Below the pieces are notes generated by a model. That model did not search any database. It was not told the origin of the DNA and was given only the letters and a program-made list of their open reading frames with translations. Shown here in pieces: positions 35,378 to 44,565 of a DNA stretch of 64,000 bases. The stretch comes from Peptostreptococcaceae bacterium (GTDB taxonomy: Bacteria > Bacillota > Clostridia > Peptostreptococcales > Peptostreptococcaceae). The position numbers were made by a program, and so were the translations under genes. The DNA lies in contig CABIZO010000001.1 in assembly GCA_902363255.1 (NCBI GenBank), forward strand, positions 1 through 64,000. The letters run 5' to 3'. Numbering within the stretch: the stretch's first letter is position 1; each line of letters begins with the position of its first letter.

Positions 35378-37747
35378 ATGGATAGAAATGGAGCTGCTGT
35401 AAAGAATAGGGGCATTAATTTAAATAAATTGAAAATAAATAAATATGTAAACACAAAGACGGCAATTTTTATGCTGTTAGGATTTTTTCTTAGTCGGTTT
35501 ACAATTGTGGATGGGGTAGCACCCTTTGGAATAGCATTTTTCTTATTTTTTGTTAAATTAGATCAATATAAATATCAAGTATTTTTATCAACTCTGGCAG
35601 GCATATTATTATCTTTTAATGATATTTCATCAATTGCTAAGTACAGTATATGTTTATTTATTATTTTAGCTTTTAGTAATAAGATTAAAAAACTAGACTC
35701 TGTATCAAAGATAAGTTTATTAGGAGCTGTCATATTGCTCCCTATGTCTTTGGGTCAGACAGCATATTATAGTAATAATAACATATACGATTTTATAATA
35801 ATTTTTATGGAATTTATAGTTACATTTATTTCAGCATACATATTTTCGTTTGGGACAAAGTTCTTACTTAATAATAAGAATAAGATGTACATAAGTCCCG
35901 AGGAGGTAGTTTCCCTCAGCCTACTAATTGCCTTTAGTATTATAGGAATAGGCAATATAGGTTTATTATGTGTTTCAGCTAGAGGAGTTTTAGCAACAGT
36001 GTTAATTCTTGTAGCATCTATACTTGGAGGTTCAACTTTAGGTGCTACAAGTGGGGTTATTGTTGGTCTAGGGTTTATGATATCTAACGTAGTATCAGCT
36101 CTATATATGGGAGTATATTCTTTTGCAGGCCTTGTATCAGGGGCATTTAATAAGTTAAACAAATATATTTCTATATTAGGATATTTATTAAGTTGGATTA
36201 TAATATATTCCTATACGTCAGGAATAACTTCAAATTTATCACAAATAATTGATATAGCCATAGGTTGTTTAATAGTTTCTTTAATACCAAAATCATTTTT
36301 CAATAAGATGGAGAAATTAGTAAAAACTAAGGTGGACTCCAATGAAGCTGTTTATGAATATATAACAAGAAGTAAAAACTTAACAAATAGCAAGCTTATG
36401 AATATACAAAGGGTATACAATGAGTTGGCTAATACTTTTGACAAAGTGAGAGAAAGAGACAAAGTAATAGACCAAAGAGATATCTCTACTATAATTGATA
36501 TGATTCATAATGATGAATGTCAATATTGTAGTATGCAACGAATTTGTTGGGAATCAAAATTTAATTACACTTACAACTTAATATATGAAATAATTGAAAA
36601 AATAGAGGATGGTGAGATAAGTAAAAGAGATATTCCAGAAAGTTTTAGGAAAGAGTGTATGAAACCAGAGCTAATTGTGAGAGTAGCTAATTATTATTAT
36701 AAATTATATGCTCTAGACTATGATTGGAGTATGAAATTAAGTGAAAGTAGACAAGTTATATCAAAACAAATAAGAGATATATCCAAATCAATAGAATGTA
36801 TATCAAAGAGTTTGGATCAAGATATTATGTTGAATTTGGATAAAGAGAAAGAAATATTTGATGAATTACAAAGATATAATATTATTGTGGACAAGGTTAA
36901 TTATATTCAAGAAGGTAATGATGATTTTAAAATAACCATTGAAATGAAAAATTGCAGAGATGGTTGCTTATGTGATGAGAAATTATTAAATATTGTTTCT
37001 AACTTTGTAGGAGAATCTTTAGATATTCAAAAGATCGGGTGTCATTGTTTAGGAGAAAATTGTAAAGTGATTCTTACAAAAGCTGAGAAATTTAAGGTGG
37101 TCACAGAAGTAGCAACTATGTCTAGAGATGGTCATATATTCTGTGGAGACAACTATACATTTATGGAAATTTACGATGGCAAATATATGATGGCAATAAG
37201 TGATGGTATGGGAAAAGGTAAAAAAGCGTATGATGAATCGTCTGTTACTATAGATATTTTGGAAAATATGATGGAGGCTAAAATTGACAAAGAAATAGTC
37301 ATAAATACCATAAACAATATGCTTTTACTTAAATCGTCAGAAGAAATTTTTTCAACCTTGGATTTAGGTATAGTTGATTTGAAAAAAGGAAGATTGGAAA
37401 CTGTTAAAATGGGAGCTTGCTCAACATATATTAGTAGAGAAAATAAGGATGTGGATTTAATTTCATCATCTTCACTACCAGTTGGAATACTATCTGAAAT
37501 AAACTTAGATAGACATAATGTGAAAATAAAGAATGGTGATTTTATAATAATGGTCTCTGATGGAATTGTTGATGCAGGTAAAAATAATGACTTCGGTGAA
37601 AACTGGCTAATATATTTCCTAAAAAAATTAACAACAACTAATCCAAAAGAAATTGCAAATCAAATTTTAGACAGAGCTTTAGAATTACAGCTTGGGGAGG
37701 TAGATGATGATATGACCGTGTTGGTAACTAAAGTTGTCAGCAGTTAA
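35378..37747 (+). CDS. spoIIE: Stage II sporulation protein E (PP2C phosphatase)
   Basis: SpoIIE dephosphorylates SpoIIAA to release sigma-F in the forespore and also acts at the polar septum. The 789-residue protein has about ten membrane segments (residues about 30-310), a central FtsZ-interacting/oligomerisation region with Cys clusters (DECQYCSMQRICW), and a C-terminal PP2C phosphatase from about residue 560 with AISDGMGKGKKA and VSDGIVDAG metal-binding motifs. ACAAAGGAGGAG precedes the ATG. It is monocistronic or ends the local unit. Its promoter looks Spo0A-dependent. Confidence 0.96.
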   Translation: MDRNGAAVKNRGINLNKLKINKYVNTKTAIFMLLGFFLSRFTIVDGVAPFGIAFFLFFVKLDQYKYQVFLSTLAGILLSFNDISSIAKYSICLFIILAFSNKIKKLDSVSKISLLGAVILLPMSLGQTAYYSNNNIYDFIIIFMEFIVTFISAYIFSFGTKFLLNNKNKMYISPEEVVSLSLLIAFSIIGIGNIGLLCVSARGVLATVLILVASILGGSTLGATSGVIVGLGFMISNVVSALYMGVYSFAGLVSGAFNKLNKYISILGYLLSWIIIYSYTSGITSNLSQIIDIAIGCLIVSLIPKSFFNKMEKLVKTKVDSNEAVYEYITRSKNLTNSKLMNIQRVYNELANTFDKVRERDKVIDQRDISTIIDMIHNDECQYCSMQRICWESKFNYTYNLIYEIIEKIEDGEISKRDIPESFRKECMKPELIVRVANYYYKLYALDYDWSMKLSESRQVISKQIRDISKSIECISKSLDQDIMLNLDKEKEIFDELQRYNIIVDKVNYIQEGNDDFKITIEMKNCRDGCLCDEKLLNIVSNFVGESLDIQKIGCHCLGENCKVILTKAEKFKVVTEVATMSRDGHIFCGDNYTFMEIYDGKYMMAISDGMGKGKKAYDESSVTIDILENMMEAKIDKEIVINTINNMLLLKSSEEIFSTLDLGIVDLKKGRLETVKMGACSTYISRENKDVDLISSSSLPVGILSEINLDRHNVKIKNGDFIIMVSDGIVDAGKNNDFGENWLIYFLKKLTTTNPKEIANQILDRALELQLGEVDDDMTVLVTKVVSS

Positions 37748-37754
37748 AATATAA

Positions 37755-37943
37755 ATATCAACAAAAAAGTATAAATATCTATAAATTTTGTTGATAAGAT
37801 TGTAAAATATGTTGATAAATCGGAGGAAAATGATGAAGTGATATAACTTTATTAATATAAAACCATTGAAAACACTAAATTATAGAAAAAAGAAAGGGTG
37901 TTGATATGTGAATAATGTTGTGGATAAGTCTTGGTTATGCACA
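37755..37943. promoter_or_regulatory. Cluster of DnaA boxes in the spoIIE-peptidase gap
   Basis: Two sites match the consensus TTATNCACA exactly: TGTGGATAA at 37919-37927 (minus strand) and TTATGCACA at 37935-37943. TGTTGATAA, one base from consensus, occurs at 37789-37797 and 37810-37818. Weaker versions lie at 37755-37763 and 37899-37907. The two exact boxes are inverted and only seven bases apart. No replication genes are nearby, so a DnaA-titrating or DnaA-regulatory cluster is more likely than an origin. Confidence 0.7.
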
Positions 37944-37973
37944 GTATGTAAAATTGAATAATTTGTAAAAAAT

Positions 37974-38014
37974 AAGCCATCCTATTATTAAGTAACTTGA
38001 TGAAAGGATGGCTT
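37974..38014 (+). promoter_or_regulatory. Hairpin covering the ribosome binding site of the M3 peptidase gene
   Basis: AAGCCATCC at 37974-37982 pairs perfectly with GGATGGCTT at 38006-38014. The 3' arm begins inside the AAAGGA ribosome binding site (38003-38008) and is followed by five Ts and then the ATG at 38018. It looks like a terminator whose T-run runs into the start codon, or a translation-blocking hairpin. Confidence 0.7.
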
Positions 38015-38017
38015 TTT

Positions 38018-39889
38018 ATGAGCAGAAAGTTATTAAATTTATTAATCGTTTTTTTATTATTACTCGGAATTTATACAATAAAGCAAGAGATTAACCCAAC
38101 TAGCACTACAGTTTTTGCACAAGATGAAACAGATGAAGAGAAGCCAAAGAAAGAAATTGATTATAGTAAATATTGTTGGAATTTATATTCCTTATATAAA
38201 AATGATGATGCATGGTCAAAAGATTTAAAGAAGTTTAATAAAGAGATGGATGAGCTTGAAAACTATGTAGGTAAATTAACAAAATCAAAGACTCACTTAA
38301 CTTTAGGAATGGGAATAAAAGAAAAACTTGATATAAAACTAAACTCTTTATCGGCTTATGCCAAGCTAAAACAAGATTTAAATAAGAATTCTTATGAATG
38401 CTTAAATATGACAGAAGAGATTAAAAGATCTTATTCTAGATATGCTAATATTACATCACAATTAGAATTAGAAATACTCAAATTATCAGATAAAGACTGC
38501 AATAAGTACTTATCAGACAAAAAAATAAATAATAAATATGGAATGTATATAAAAGAGATTAGAAGAAATAAAAAACACTACTTAGATGATAAGAGCGAAA
38601 ATATATTATCAAATCTTTCATCTATAAATGGTTTACCTAGTAATGTTTATGATTTATTTAGAAATATGGATAAGAAAAGCAATATAACTCCGGCGGAATA
38701 TGAAAATGCTATACGAGACTATAACAGAGAAAGAAGAATGGAAGCATTTAAAAATGAGTTTCTATCATATAACGATAATATAAATACTTTAGCTGGATTA
38801 TTAAGAGGACAAGTAAATAAAAATATTTTTTATTCTACAGTAAGAAATTATGACTCATCTTTACAAATGTATTTAGATTCAGATGATATAGATGAAAAAG
38901 TTTATAAAGGACTAATAAAAACTGTAAGCAATAATACTGATAGTTTACATAAATATATTAGTCTTAGAAAAAAAGTTTTAAATTTAGATAAAGTATATTA
39001 CTATGATATGTTTGTGCCTATTGTAAATGAATGTGAAGATATAATATCTTACGATAAAGCTCAAGGAATGGTTTATTCAGCTTTGGCGCCCTTAGGTGAT
39101 GCATATGGAAGTATAATATATAAGGCATTTAATGAGAGATGGATAGATGTATATTCAAAAGATAATAAAGTTAGTGGAGGATATTGTTTATCTGTATATG
39201 ATAATCATCCATATATATTACTTAATTATAATAGTTCTATAGGAGGGGTATCCACGTTAATACATGAACTTGGTCATGGTGCTTATGAATATTTAAGTTC
39301 AAAAAATCAAAATTTTTATAACTCTTCTCCATCTATTTTTACTCATGAAGTTGCTTCAACTACAAATGAAGTCTTACTTTATGAAGATTTAATTAAAAAT
39401 GCAAGAAATAATAAAGAGAAAGCTTACTATATTAGCATGTATTTAGATTTTATAAAAAATACTTTATATACTCAAACTATGTATGCTGAATTTGAGAATT
39501 ATATACATGAAGCTGCAGAAAATAATAAGCAACTAAATGCTCTGGTGTTAAATGATAAATGGTCTATGTTACTTAAAAAATATTATGGTGATGATTTTGA
39601 GGTAGATCCGTTGTCTATGGTAGGATGGTCTAGAATACCACATTTTTATAATAGTTTTTATGTATATAAATATGCTACAGGATGTTGTAGTGCAGTTACT
39701 TGCGCTCAAGACATACTAGAAAATGGCCCAGAAAATTATTTGAATTTCCTTAAAAAGGGTGGTTCAGACTATCCTTTAAATCTATTAAAATCTAATAATG
39801 TTGATTTAAAAAGCCAAAAACCTATTAAAAATACAATAGATAAATTTGAACAATTAGTAAATGAGTTGGAAAAACTATTAGATGAGTAA
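38018..39889 (+). CDS. Secreted M3-family metallopeptidase
   Basis: This oligopeptidase-like protein has the zinc motif HELGHGAYEYL near residue 417, followed about 25 residues later by an Asn/Glu-containing helix (THEVASTTNEVLLYE). That is the arrangement of M3 (PepF/thimet) peptidases. Unlike cytoplasmic PepF, it begins with a basic, hydrophobic signal peptide (MSRKLLNLLIVFLLLLG) and a likely cleavage site after TTVFA near residue 36. The ATG at 38018 is preferred because AAAGGA is nine bases upstream. In-frame earlier starts at 37997-38000 lack a ribosome binding site. The 623-residue size fits M3. It may degrade peptides outside the cell. It stands where tilS-hprT follow spoIIE in Bacillus. 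Confidence 0.85.
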   Translation: MSRKLLNLLIVFLLLLGIYTIKQEINPTSTTVFAQDETDEEKPKKEIDYSKYCWNLYSLYKNDDAWSKDLKKFNKEMDELENYVGKLTKSKTHLTLGMGIKEKLDIKLNSLSAYAKLKQDLNKNSYECLNMTEEIKRSYSRYANITSQLELEILKLSDKDCNKYLSDKKINNKYGMYIKEIRRNKKHYLDDKSENILSNLSSINGLPSNVYDLFRNMDKKSNITPAEYENAIRDYNRERRMEAFKNEFLSYNDNINTLAGLLRGQVNKNIFYSTVRNYDSSLQMYLDSDDIDEKVYKGLIKTVSNNTDSLHKYISLRKKVLNLDKVYYYDMFVPIVNECEDIISYDKAQGMVYSALAPLGDAYGSIIYKAFNERWIDVYSKDNKVSGGYCLSVYDNHPYILLNYNSSIGGVSTLIHELGHGAYEYLSSKNQNFYNSSPSIFTHEVASTTNEVLLYEDLIKNARNNKEKAYYISMYLDFIKNTLYTQTMYAEFENYIHEAAENNKQLNALVLNDKWSMLLKKYYGDDFEVDPLSMVGWSRIPHFYNSFYVYKYATGCCSAVTCAQDILENGPENYLNFLKKGGSDYPLNLLKSNNVDLKSQKPIKNTIDKFEQLVNELEKLLDE

Positions 39890-39992
39890 TAATTGCTTAA
39901 ATAATAATAAACATGACAAAACTATAAATATAGTGATAAAATAAGTATAAATATAACTTATGATATTTAATATTATTGGAGGGAATAACATT

Positions 39993-40886
39993 ATGCAAAG
40001 GAAAATAAGAAAAGCGGTTATACCTGCTGCTGGCCTTGGAACGAGATTTTTGCCAGCAACAAAGGCTCAGCCAAAAGAAATGTTACCTATTGTTGATAAA
40101 CCAACCTTGCAATATATAATTGAAGAAGCTGTAGCTTCTGGAATAGAGGAAATATTAATAATAACTGGTAAAAATAAAAAATCTATTGAAGATCATTTTG
40201 ATAAGTCAGTGGAATTAGAATTAGAACTTGAACAAAAAGGAAAGACAGAATTACTAGAAACAGTTAGAGATATATCTAAGATGATAAACATCTATTATAT
40301 AAGACAAAAAGAACCTAGAGGTCTTGGTGATGCTATATATTGTGCAAGAAGTTTCATAGGAGATGAACCTTTTGCAGTTATGCTTGGAGATGACATAGTA
40401 GACAATGATGTTCCATGTTTGAGACAACTTATGGATGCTTATGAAGAGTACAGAACTACAATTCTTGGTGTTCAAATGGTTGAACAAGAAAATGTAAATA
40501 AATATGGTATAATAGAAGCTAAGCATATAGAAGATAGAGTTTACAAAGTTAAGGACCTAGTTGAAAAGCCTGAAATAGATAAGGCTCCTTCAAATATTGC
40601 TATTTTAGGAAGGTATATAATCACGCCTGAAATATTCGATATATTAGAAGACTTACCTGTAGGAAAAGGTGGAGAGGTTCAACTAACAGATGCATTAAAA
40701 AGACTATCTAAAAAAGAGGCTATGTATGCATATAATTTTGAGGGAAGAAGATACGATGTTGGAGACAAGTTAGGTTTCCTAGAAGCTACTGTAGATTTTG
40801 CTCTTAAAAAAGATGAATTAAGAGATGATTTTATGAAATATCTTAAAAAGGTTAGCCTTGAAGACGCTGGTAAGGAACAGATATAG
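39993..40886 (+). CDS. galU: UTP--glucose-1-phosphate uridylyltransferase GalU
   Basis: GalU makes UDP-glucose for glycolipids and wall polymers. The nucleotide-binding motif PAAGLGTRFLPATKAQPKEM is near residue 9, and GRYIITPEIFDIL and GGEVQLTDAL follow. The start at 39993 is set by GGAGGG at 39977-39982. The ATG at 39960 has no ribosome binding site. The length of 297 residues is normal. It is followed closely by a tiny membrane protein gene. Confidence 0.95.
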   Translation: MQRKIRKAVIPAAGLGTRFLPATKAQPKEMLPIVDKPTLQYIIEEAVASGIEEILIITGKNKKSIEDHFDKSVELELELEQKGKTELLETVRDISKMINIYYIRQKEPRGLGDAIYCARSFIGDEPFAVMLGDDIVDNDVPCLRQLMDAYEEYRTTILGVQMVEQENVNKYGIIEAKHIEDRVYKVKDLVEKPEIDKAPSNIAILGRYIITPEIFDILEDLPVGKGGEVQLTDALKRLSKKEAMYAYNFEGRRYDVGDKLGFLEATVDFALKKDELRDDFMKYLKKVSLEDAGKEQI

Positions 40887-40906
40887 AATTTAGAGAGGTG
40901 ATTCAT

Positions 40907-41020
40907 ATGGCTAAAAATACACAGAAGAAAATGACTAAAGTTATAGCAATAGGAATAGCTGTGATTTTTATATTAACAAGTATATCAACGCTAATAAGAA
41001 TGTTAGCATTGTCATTATAG
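40907..41020 (+). CDS. 37-residue single-pass membrane peptide
   Basis: An AGAGAGGTG ribosome binding site at 40892-40900 precedes an ATG at 40907 that opens a 37-codon frame. The peptide has a basic start (MAKNTQKKMTKV), then one hydrophobic helix of about 20 residues, and a short tail. It resembles the very small DUF4044-type membrane proteins of Firmicutes, although I cannot confirm the family. It lies 20 bases after galU and immediately before a terminator, so it is probably co-transcribed. Function unknown. Confidence 0.7.
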   Translation: MAKNTQKKMTKVIAIGIAVIFILTSISTLIRMLALSL

Positions 41021-41022
41021 GG

Positions 41023-41054
41023 AAAAGCTAGTCTAAGAAGGCTAGCTTTTTTTA
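41023..41054 (+). terminator. galU operon terminator
   Basis: AAAAGCTAGTC and GGCTAGCTTTT form the stem around a six-base loop at 41023-41050. Further Ts follow. Confidence 0.9.
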
Positions 41055-41156
41055 TATAAGTAGATATATGCTATTTATCATAATTTATACAATAAAAATG
41101 TATAGTATATCATATTGAAAAAAATAATAAAAAATAAAATAGTATATGATGCACTA

Positions 41157-41185
41157 TTTACTTAAATAAGTATATAATATATAAT
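41157..41185 (+). promoter_or_regulatory. Promoter of glpX
   Basis: TTTACT at 41157-41162 and TATAAT at 41180-41185 are separated by 17 bases. The predicted start of transcription near 41192 supports the downstream ATG at 41221. Confidence 0.6.
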
Positions 41186-41220
41186 TTTCTATGGAATATA
41201 ACAAAGGAGATGGGAAATTA

Positions 41221-42222
41221 ATGGATAGAAATTTAGCATTAGAACTTGTAAGAGTAACAGAAGCAGCTGCTTTAGTATCTTCTCAATTTATGGGAAGAGG
41301 AGACAAAGATGGAGCGGATGGAGCTGCAGTAGAAGCAATGAGAAGAGCTTTTGAATCTGTAAAAATTAAGGGAGAAGTAGTTATTGGTGAAGGTGAATTA
41401 GATGAAGCGCCAATGTTATATATAGGGGAGAAAGTTGGATTGCAAACAGAAGATTGTATGGAAGTTGATATAGCAGTAGATCCACTTGATGGAACTACAT
41501 TAATAGCTAAAGGACTTCCAAATGCAATATCAGTAATAGCTATTGGCAAAAAAGGTTCACTACTTCGTGCACCAGATACATATATGAAAAAAATTGTTGT
41601 TGGACCAAAAGCAAAAGGATGCATTGATTTAGATAAAACTGTTGAAGAAAATATACTAAGTGTAGCTAAAGCTTTAGGAAAAAAAACAACTCAAATGACA
41701 ATAATGACTCAAGATAGAGAAAGACATAACTATATAATTGAACCAGCTAGAAAGTTAGGATGTCAAATAAGAATGTTTGGGGATGGAGATGTAGCTGCAG
41801 GTATTGCTACTTGTTTTGAAGAAACAGGAGTAGATATGCTAATGGGAATCGGTGGAGGACCAGAGGGTGTAATAACAGCAGCAGCTATAAAATGTATGGG
41901 TGGAGATATGCAGGCCCAAATTTATCCTATGAGCGAACAAGAAATAAATAGATGCCATGAAATGGGATTATCAGATAAAGATATAGAGAAGAAATTAACA
42001 TTAGAAGATTTAGCTAAAGGAGAAGATTTATTCTTTGCTGCAACAGGAATTACAGAAGGAAACTTATTAAAAGGTGTAATAAATGTTGGTGACAATAAAG
42101 CTAAAACAGAATCTATTGTAATGAGAGGTAAAACAGGAACGATAAGATTTGTAGATGCAATACATAACTTAGATAAAAATGAAATACTTGTTGATTTAAT
42201 GAAGAAATATAATATGGAATAA
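41221..42222 (+). CDS. glpX: Class II fructose-1,6-bisphosphatase GlpX
   Basis: GlpX hydrolyses fructose-1,6-bisphosphate in gluconeogenesis. The 333-residue protein has the metal-binding IGEGELDEAPML near residue 56, the DPLDGTTL motif near residue 88 and GIGGGPEGVITAAA near residue 211. The ATG at 41221 is preferred because the predicted transcript begins about 41192 and AAAGGAG at 41202-41208 lies upstream. It has its own promoter and terminator. Confidence 0.95.
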   Translation: MDRNLALELVRVTEAAALVSSQFMGRGDKDGADGAAVEAMRRAFESVKIKGEVVIGEGELDEAPMLYIGEKVGLQTEDCMEVDIAVDPLDGTTLIAKGLPNAISVIAIGKKGSLLRAPDTYMKKIVVGPKAKGCIDLDKTVEENILSVAKALGKKTTQMTIMTQDRERHNYIIEPARKLGCQIRMFGDGDVAAGIATCFEETGVDMLMGIGGGPEGVITAAAIKCMGGDMQAQIYPMSEQEINRCHEMGLSDKDIEKKLTLEDLAKGEDLFFAATGITEGNLLKGVINVGDNKAKTESIVMRGKTGTIRFVDAIHNLDKNEILVDLMKKYNME

Positions 42223-42224
42223 TA

Positions 42225-42253
42225 AAAAGTGGACAATTTGTCCACTTTCTTTA
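42225..42253 (+). terminator. glpX terminator
   Basis: AAAGTGGACAA and TTGTCCACTTT form an almost perfect palindromic stem. A T-rich tail follows. Confidence 0.88.
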
Positions 42254-42360
42254 TATATAATAATTATGTAATTTAAGCAAATTGAATTTTTATTTTCATG
42301 TATAAATTTACAAATAATAGTAAAAATAATAAAAAAGATAAGAACTAAGAGTTTTACGTG

Positions 42361-42389
42361 TTGACCATGATATTTAATAATGATATTAT
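42361..42389 (+). promoter_or_regulatory. Promoter of rho
   Basis: TTGACC at 42361-42366 and TATTAT at 42384-42389 are separated by 17 bases, giving a leader of about 105 bases before the rho start. Confidence 0.65.
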
Positions 42390-42500
42390 TATTTTATTAA
42401 ATTTCATATTTAAAAATGATTACTTTTCTTTTTCACACCCTAAATTCCCGATAAAATTAAAATTTAATTAAGGCCTTAAATAAAATGTGAGGAGGTTCCT

Positions 42501-44096
42501 TTGAACTTGGAAAATATAACAATGGAAGAATTGAGTAAAAAGACCTTAGCAGAACTTAGACAAATAGCTAAGGAATTAGATATAAAATCAGTTACTAAGT
42601 ACAAGAAAAATGAGTTAGTTGAGCTAATAAATAATAACTCAAAAAATAATAATGAAGAAGATAAAAATATGTTAAATAATAAAGAAATGAGTATTAATAA
42701 AGAAAGTATAGAGGCTAGAGTGCAAAAACAGGGAAGAGAAAATATAGCTAATAACGGGGATAAAGATAAACAGTTCAATAGAAATAGTGATACGGAAAAT
42801 AGTAAAACTGGCGATAGAATAGATAATAGATCTTATGTAAAAACTCATAATAGAGAAAATCAAAACAATTCTCGTAATTTCAACAATAATAATAAAACTT
42901 CAAGTATGGAAAATAGAAATCAGAGAAATAATAAAAGTAATTATGTACCAAAAGTTGTTGAAGAATCTAAAATAATTAATGAGTTCAACACTTCTAAAGA
43001 TGATGAAGTAGTTGGAGTTTTGGAGATACTTCCTGATGGATTTGGTTTTTTAAGAGGTTCTAACTATCAATCTACAGATGAGGACGTATATGTTTCTCCA
43101 TCTCAAATAAGAAGATTTAATATGCAAACAGGTGATAAGGTTAGAGGTATAACAAGACATCCAAAAACAGGCGAAAAATTTAGAGCATTATTATTTGTAC
43201 AAAAAGTTAATGATGAAAATCCAGAAACATGTATAAATAGAAAGTCTTTTGTTAATTTAACGCCGATATATCCAGAAGAAAGATTAACACTAGAAAAAAG
43301 TCAAAATGAAATATCAACAAGATTAATAGATTTAATTTCGCCTATAGGAAAAGGACAAAGGGGTCTGATTGTAGCACCTCCTAAAGCAGGTAAAACGATA
43401 CTACTTAAAAGTGTCGCTAATAGTATTGCAAAAAACCATCCGAATGTAGAACTAATAGTTTTATTAATAGATGAAAGACCAGAAGAAGTTACGGACATGA
43501 GAGAATCTATAAATGGAGATGTTATATACTCTACATTTGATCAAGTTTCTAGCCATCATGTAAAAGTGGCAGAAATGGTATTAAATAGAGCTCAAAGATT
43601 AGTTGAACATGGAAAAGATGTTGTAATACTTCTTGATAGTATAACAAGACTTGCTAGAGCTTATAACTTAACAATATCTCCAACAGGAAGAACTTTATCA
43701 GGAGGTCTTGACCCAGGAGCGCTACATGGACCTAAAAAATTCTTCGGTGCAGCCAGAAATATTAGACAAGGTGGTTCATTAACAATACTTGCAACTGCAT
43801 TAGTAGAAACAGGATCTAGAATGGACGATGTAATTTTCGAAGAGTTCAAAGGAACAGGTAATATGGAATTACATCTAGATAGAAAGCTTGCTGAGAAGAG
43901 AATATTCCCTGCTGTGGATATTTATAAATCTGGAACAAGAAGAGAAGATTTATTACTTACAGAAGAAGAAAAAGCTGCTTTATGGAAGTTAAGAAAAGAA
44001 ATGAGCAACAATTCTATACTAGAAGTTACAGATAACTTAATAGAAGCATTAAAGAAAACAAAGAACAACGAAGAATTTATAAGAAGTATTAAATAA
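42501..44096 (+). CDS. rho: Transcription termination factor Rho with Asn-rich insertion
   Basis: Rho is the RNA-translocating hexamer that ends transcription at untranslated RNA. It starts with TTG at 42501, preceded by GAGGAGG. Residues 1-45 are the Rho_N helical domain. Residues about 46-150 form an insertion containing roughly 30 Asn with other polar residues and no evident fold. Residues about 165-240 are the cold-shock-like RNA-binding domain ([13 protein letters not shown]). The ATPase follows, with the P-loop APPKAGKT near residue 295. At 531 residues it is longer than E. coli Rho (419) because of the insertion. The insertion resembles the prion-forming segment known in Clostridium botulinum Rho. 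Confidence 0.96.
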   Translation: MNLENITMEELSKKTLAELRQIAKELDIKSVTKYKKNELVELINNNSKNNNEEDKNMLNNKEMSINKESIEARVQKQGRENIANNGDKDKQFNRNSDTENSKTGDRIDNRSYVKTHNRENQNNSRNFNNNNKTSSMENRNQRNNKSNYVPKVVEESKIINEFNTSKDDEVVGVLEILPDGFGFLRGSNYQSTDEDVYVSPSQIRRFNMQTGDKVRGITRHPKTGEKFRALLFVQKVNDENPETCINRKSFVNLTPIYPEERLTLEKSQNEISTRLIDLISPIGKGQRGLIVAPPKAGKTILLKSVANSIAKNHPNVELIVLLIDERPEEVTDMRESINGDVIYSTFDQVSSHHVKVAEMVLNRAQRLVEHGKDVVILLDSITRLARAYNLTISPTGRTLSGGLDPGALHGPKKFFGAARNIRQGGSLTILATALVETGSRMDDVIFEEFKGTGNMELHLDRKLAEKRIFPAVDIYKSGTRREDLLLTEEEKAALWKLRKEMSNNSILEVTDNLIEALKKTKNNEEFIRSIK

Positions 44097-44140
44097 ACAC
44101 AAGAAACACAAAATCATATAATTAAGAAATACAAAAATCC

Positions 44141-44169
44141 TTGTATCACTAAAAAACATGTGATATAAT
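44141..44169 (+). promoter_or_regulatory. Promoter of rpmE
   Basis: TTGTAT at 44141-44146 and TATAAT at 44164-44169 are separated by 17 bases. The transcript would have a leader of about 65 bases. Confidence 0.75.
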
Positions 44170-44242
44170 GATGTAGTTGAAGATGAAAACTTAAAATTAA
44201 TATAATTAATTTAGAATATAATTGAAAAAGAGGTGACTAAGA

Positions 44243-44443
44243 ATGCAAAAAGATATACAACCAAAATACAATGCAGTTGAAGTACACTGTGCATGTGGAA
44301 ATACTTTCATGGCTGGTTCAACTAAGGACGAAATAAGAGTTGAAATATGTTCAGAATGCCATCCTTTCTATACTGGAAAACAAAAGAACATAGAAAAAGG
44401 TGGAAGAATCGACAAATTCAAAAAAAGATTCAAAATGGATTAA
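44243..44443 (+). CDS. rpmE: 50S ribosomal protein L31
   Basis: L31 sits at the subunit interface and central protuberance. The 66-residue protein is the zinc-containing form, with CAC at residues 16-18 and CSEC near residues 37-40, and a basic C terminus (KFKKRFKMD). GAGGTGACTAAGA precedes the ATG. It has its own promoter and terminator between rho and tdk. Confidence 0.97.
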   Translation: MQKDIQPKYNAVEVHCACGNTFMAGSTKDEIRVEICSECHPFYTGKQKNIEKGGRIDKFKKRFKMD

Positions 44444-44456
44444 TTATTGTAAAAAA

Positions 44457-44488
44457 AGGGGTTGGTTATCCAACTCCTATTTTATTTC
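44457..44488 (+). terminator. rpmE terminator
   Basis: GGGGTTGG and CCAACTCC form an 8-bp stem with a TTAT loop at 44458-44477. A T-rich tail follows. Confidence 0.85.
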
Positions 44489-44565
44489 TCTAATTACTAA
44501 AAAATACATAATTTTAGAATATTATCAATAATAACATTAGATAAAGACTTAGGAGGTTCGAAAGT

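Noticed and set aside
35767..36162. Minus-strand frame of 131 residues inside spoIIE
   Set aside because: It is antisense to the spoIIE membrane region, has no start signal and no family resemblance.
37755..37943. DnaA-box cluster as the chromosomal origin
   Set aside because: dnaA, dnaN, recF and gyrase genes are absent and no AT-rich unwinding repeat is evident. The neighbours are sporulation and peptidase genes.
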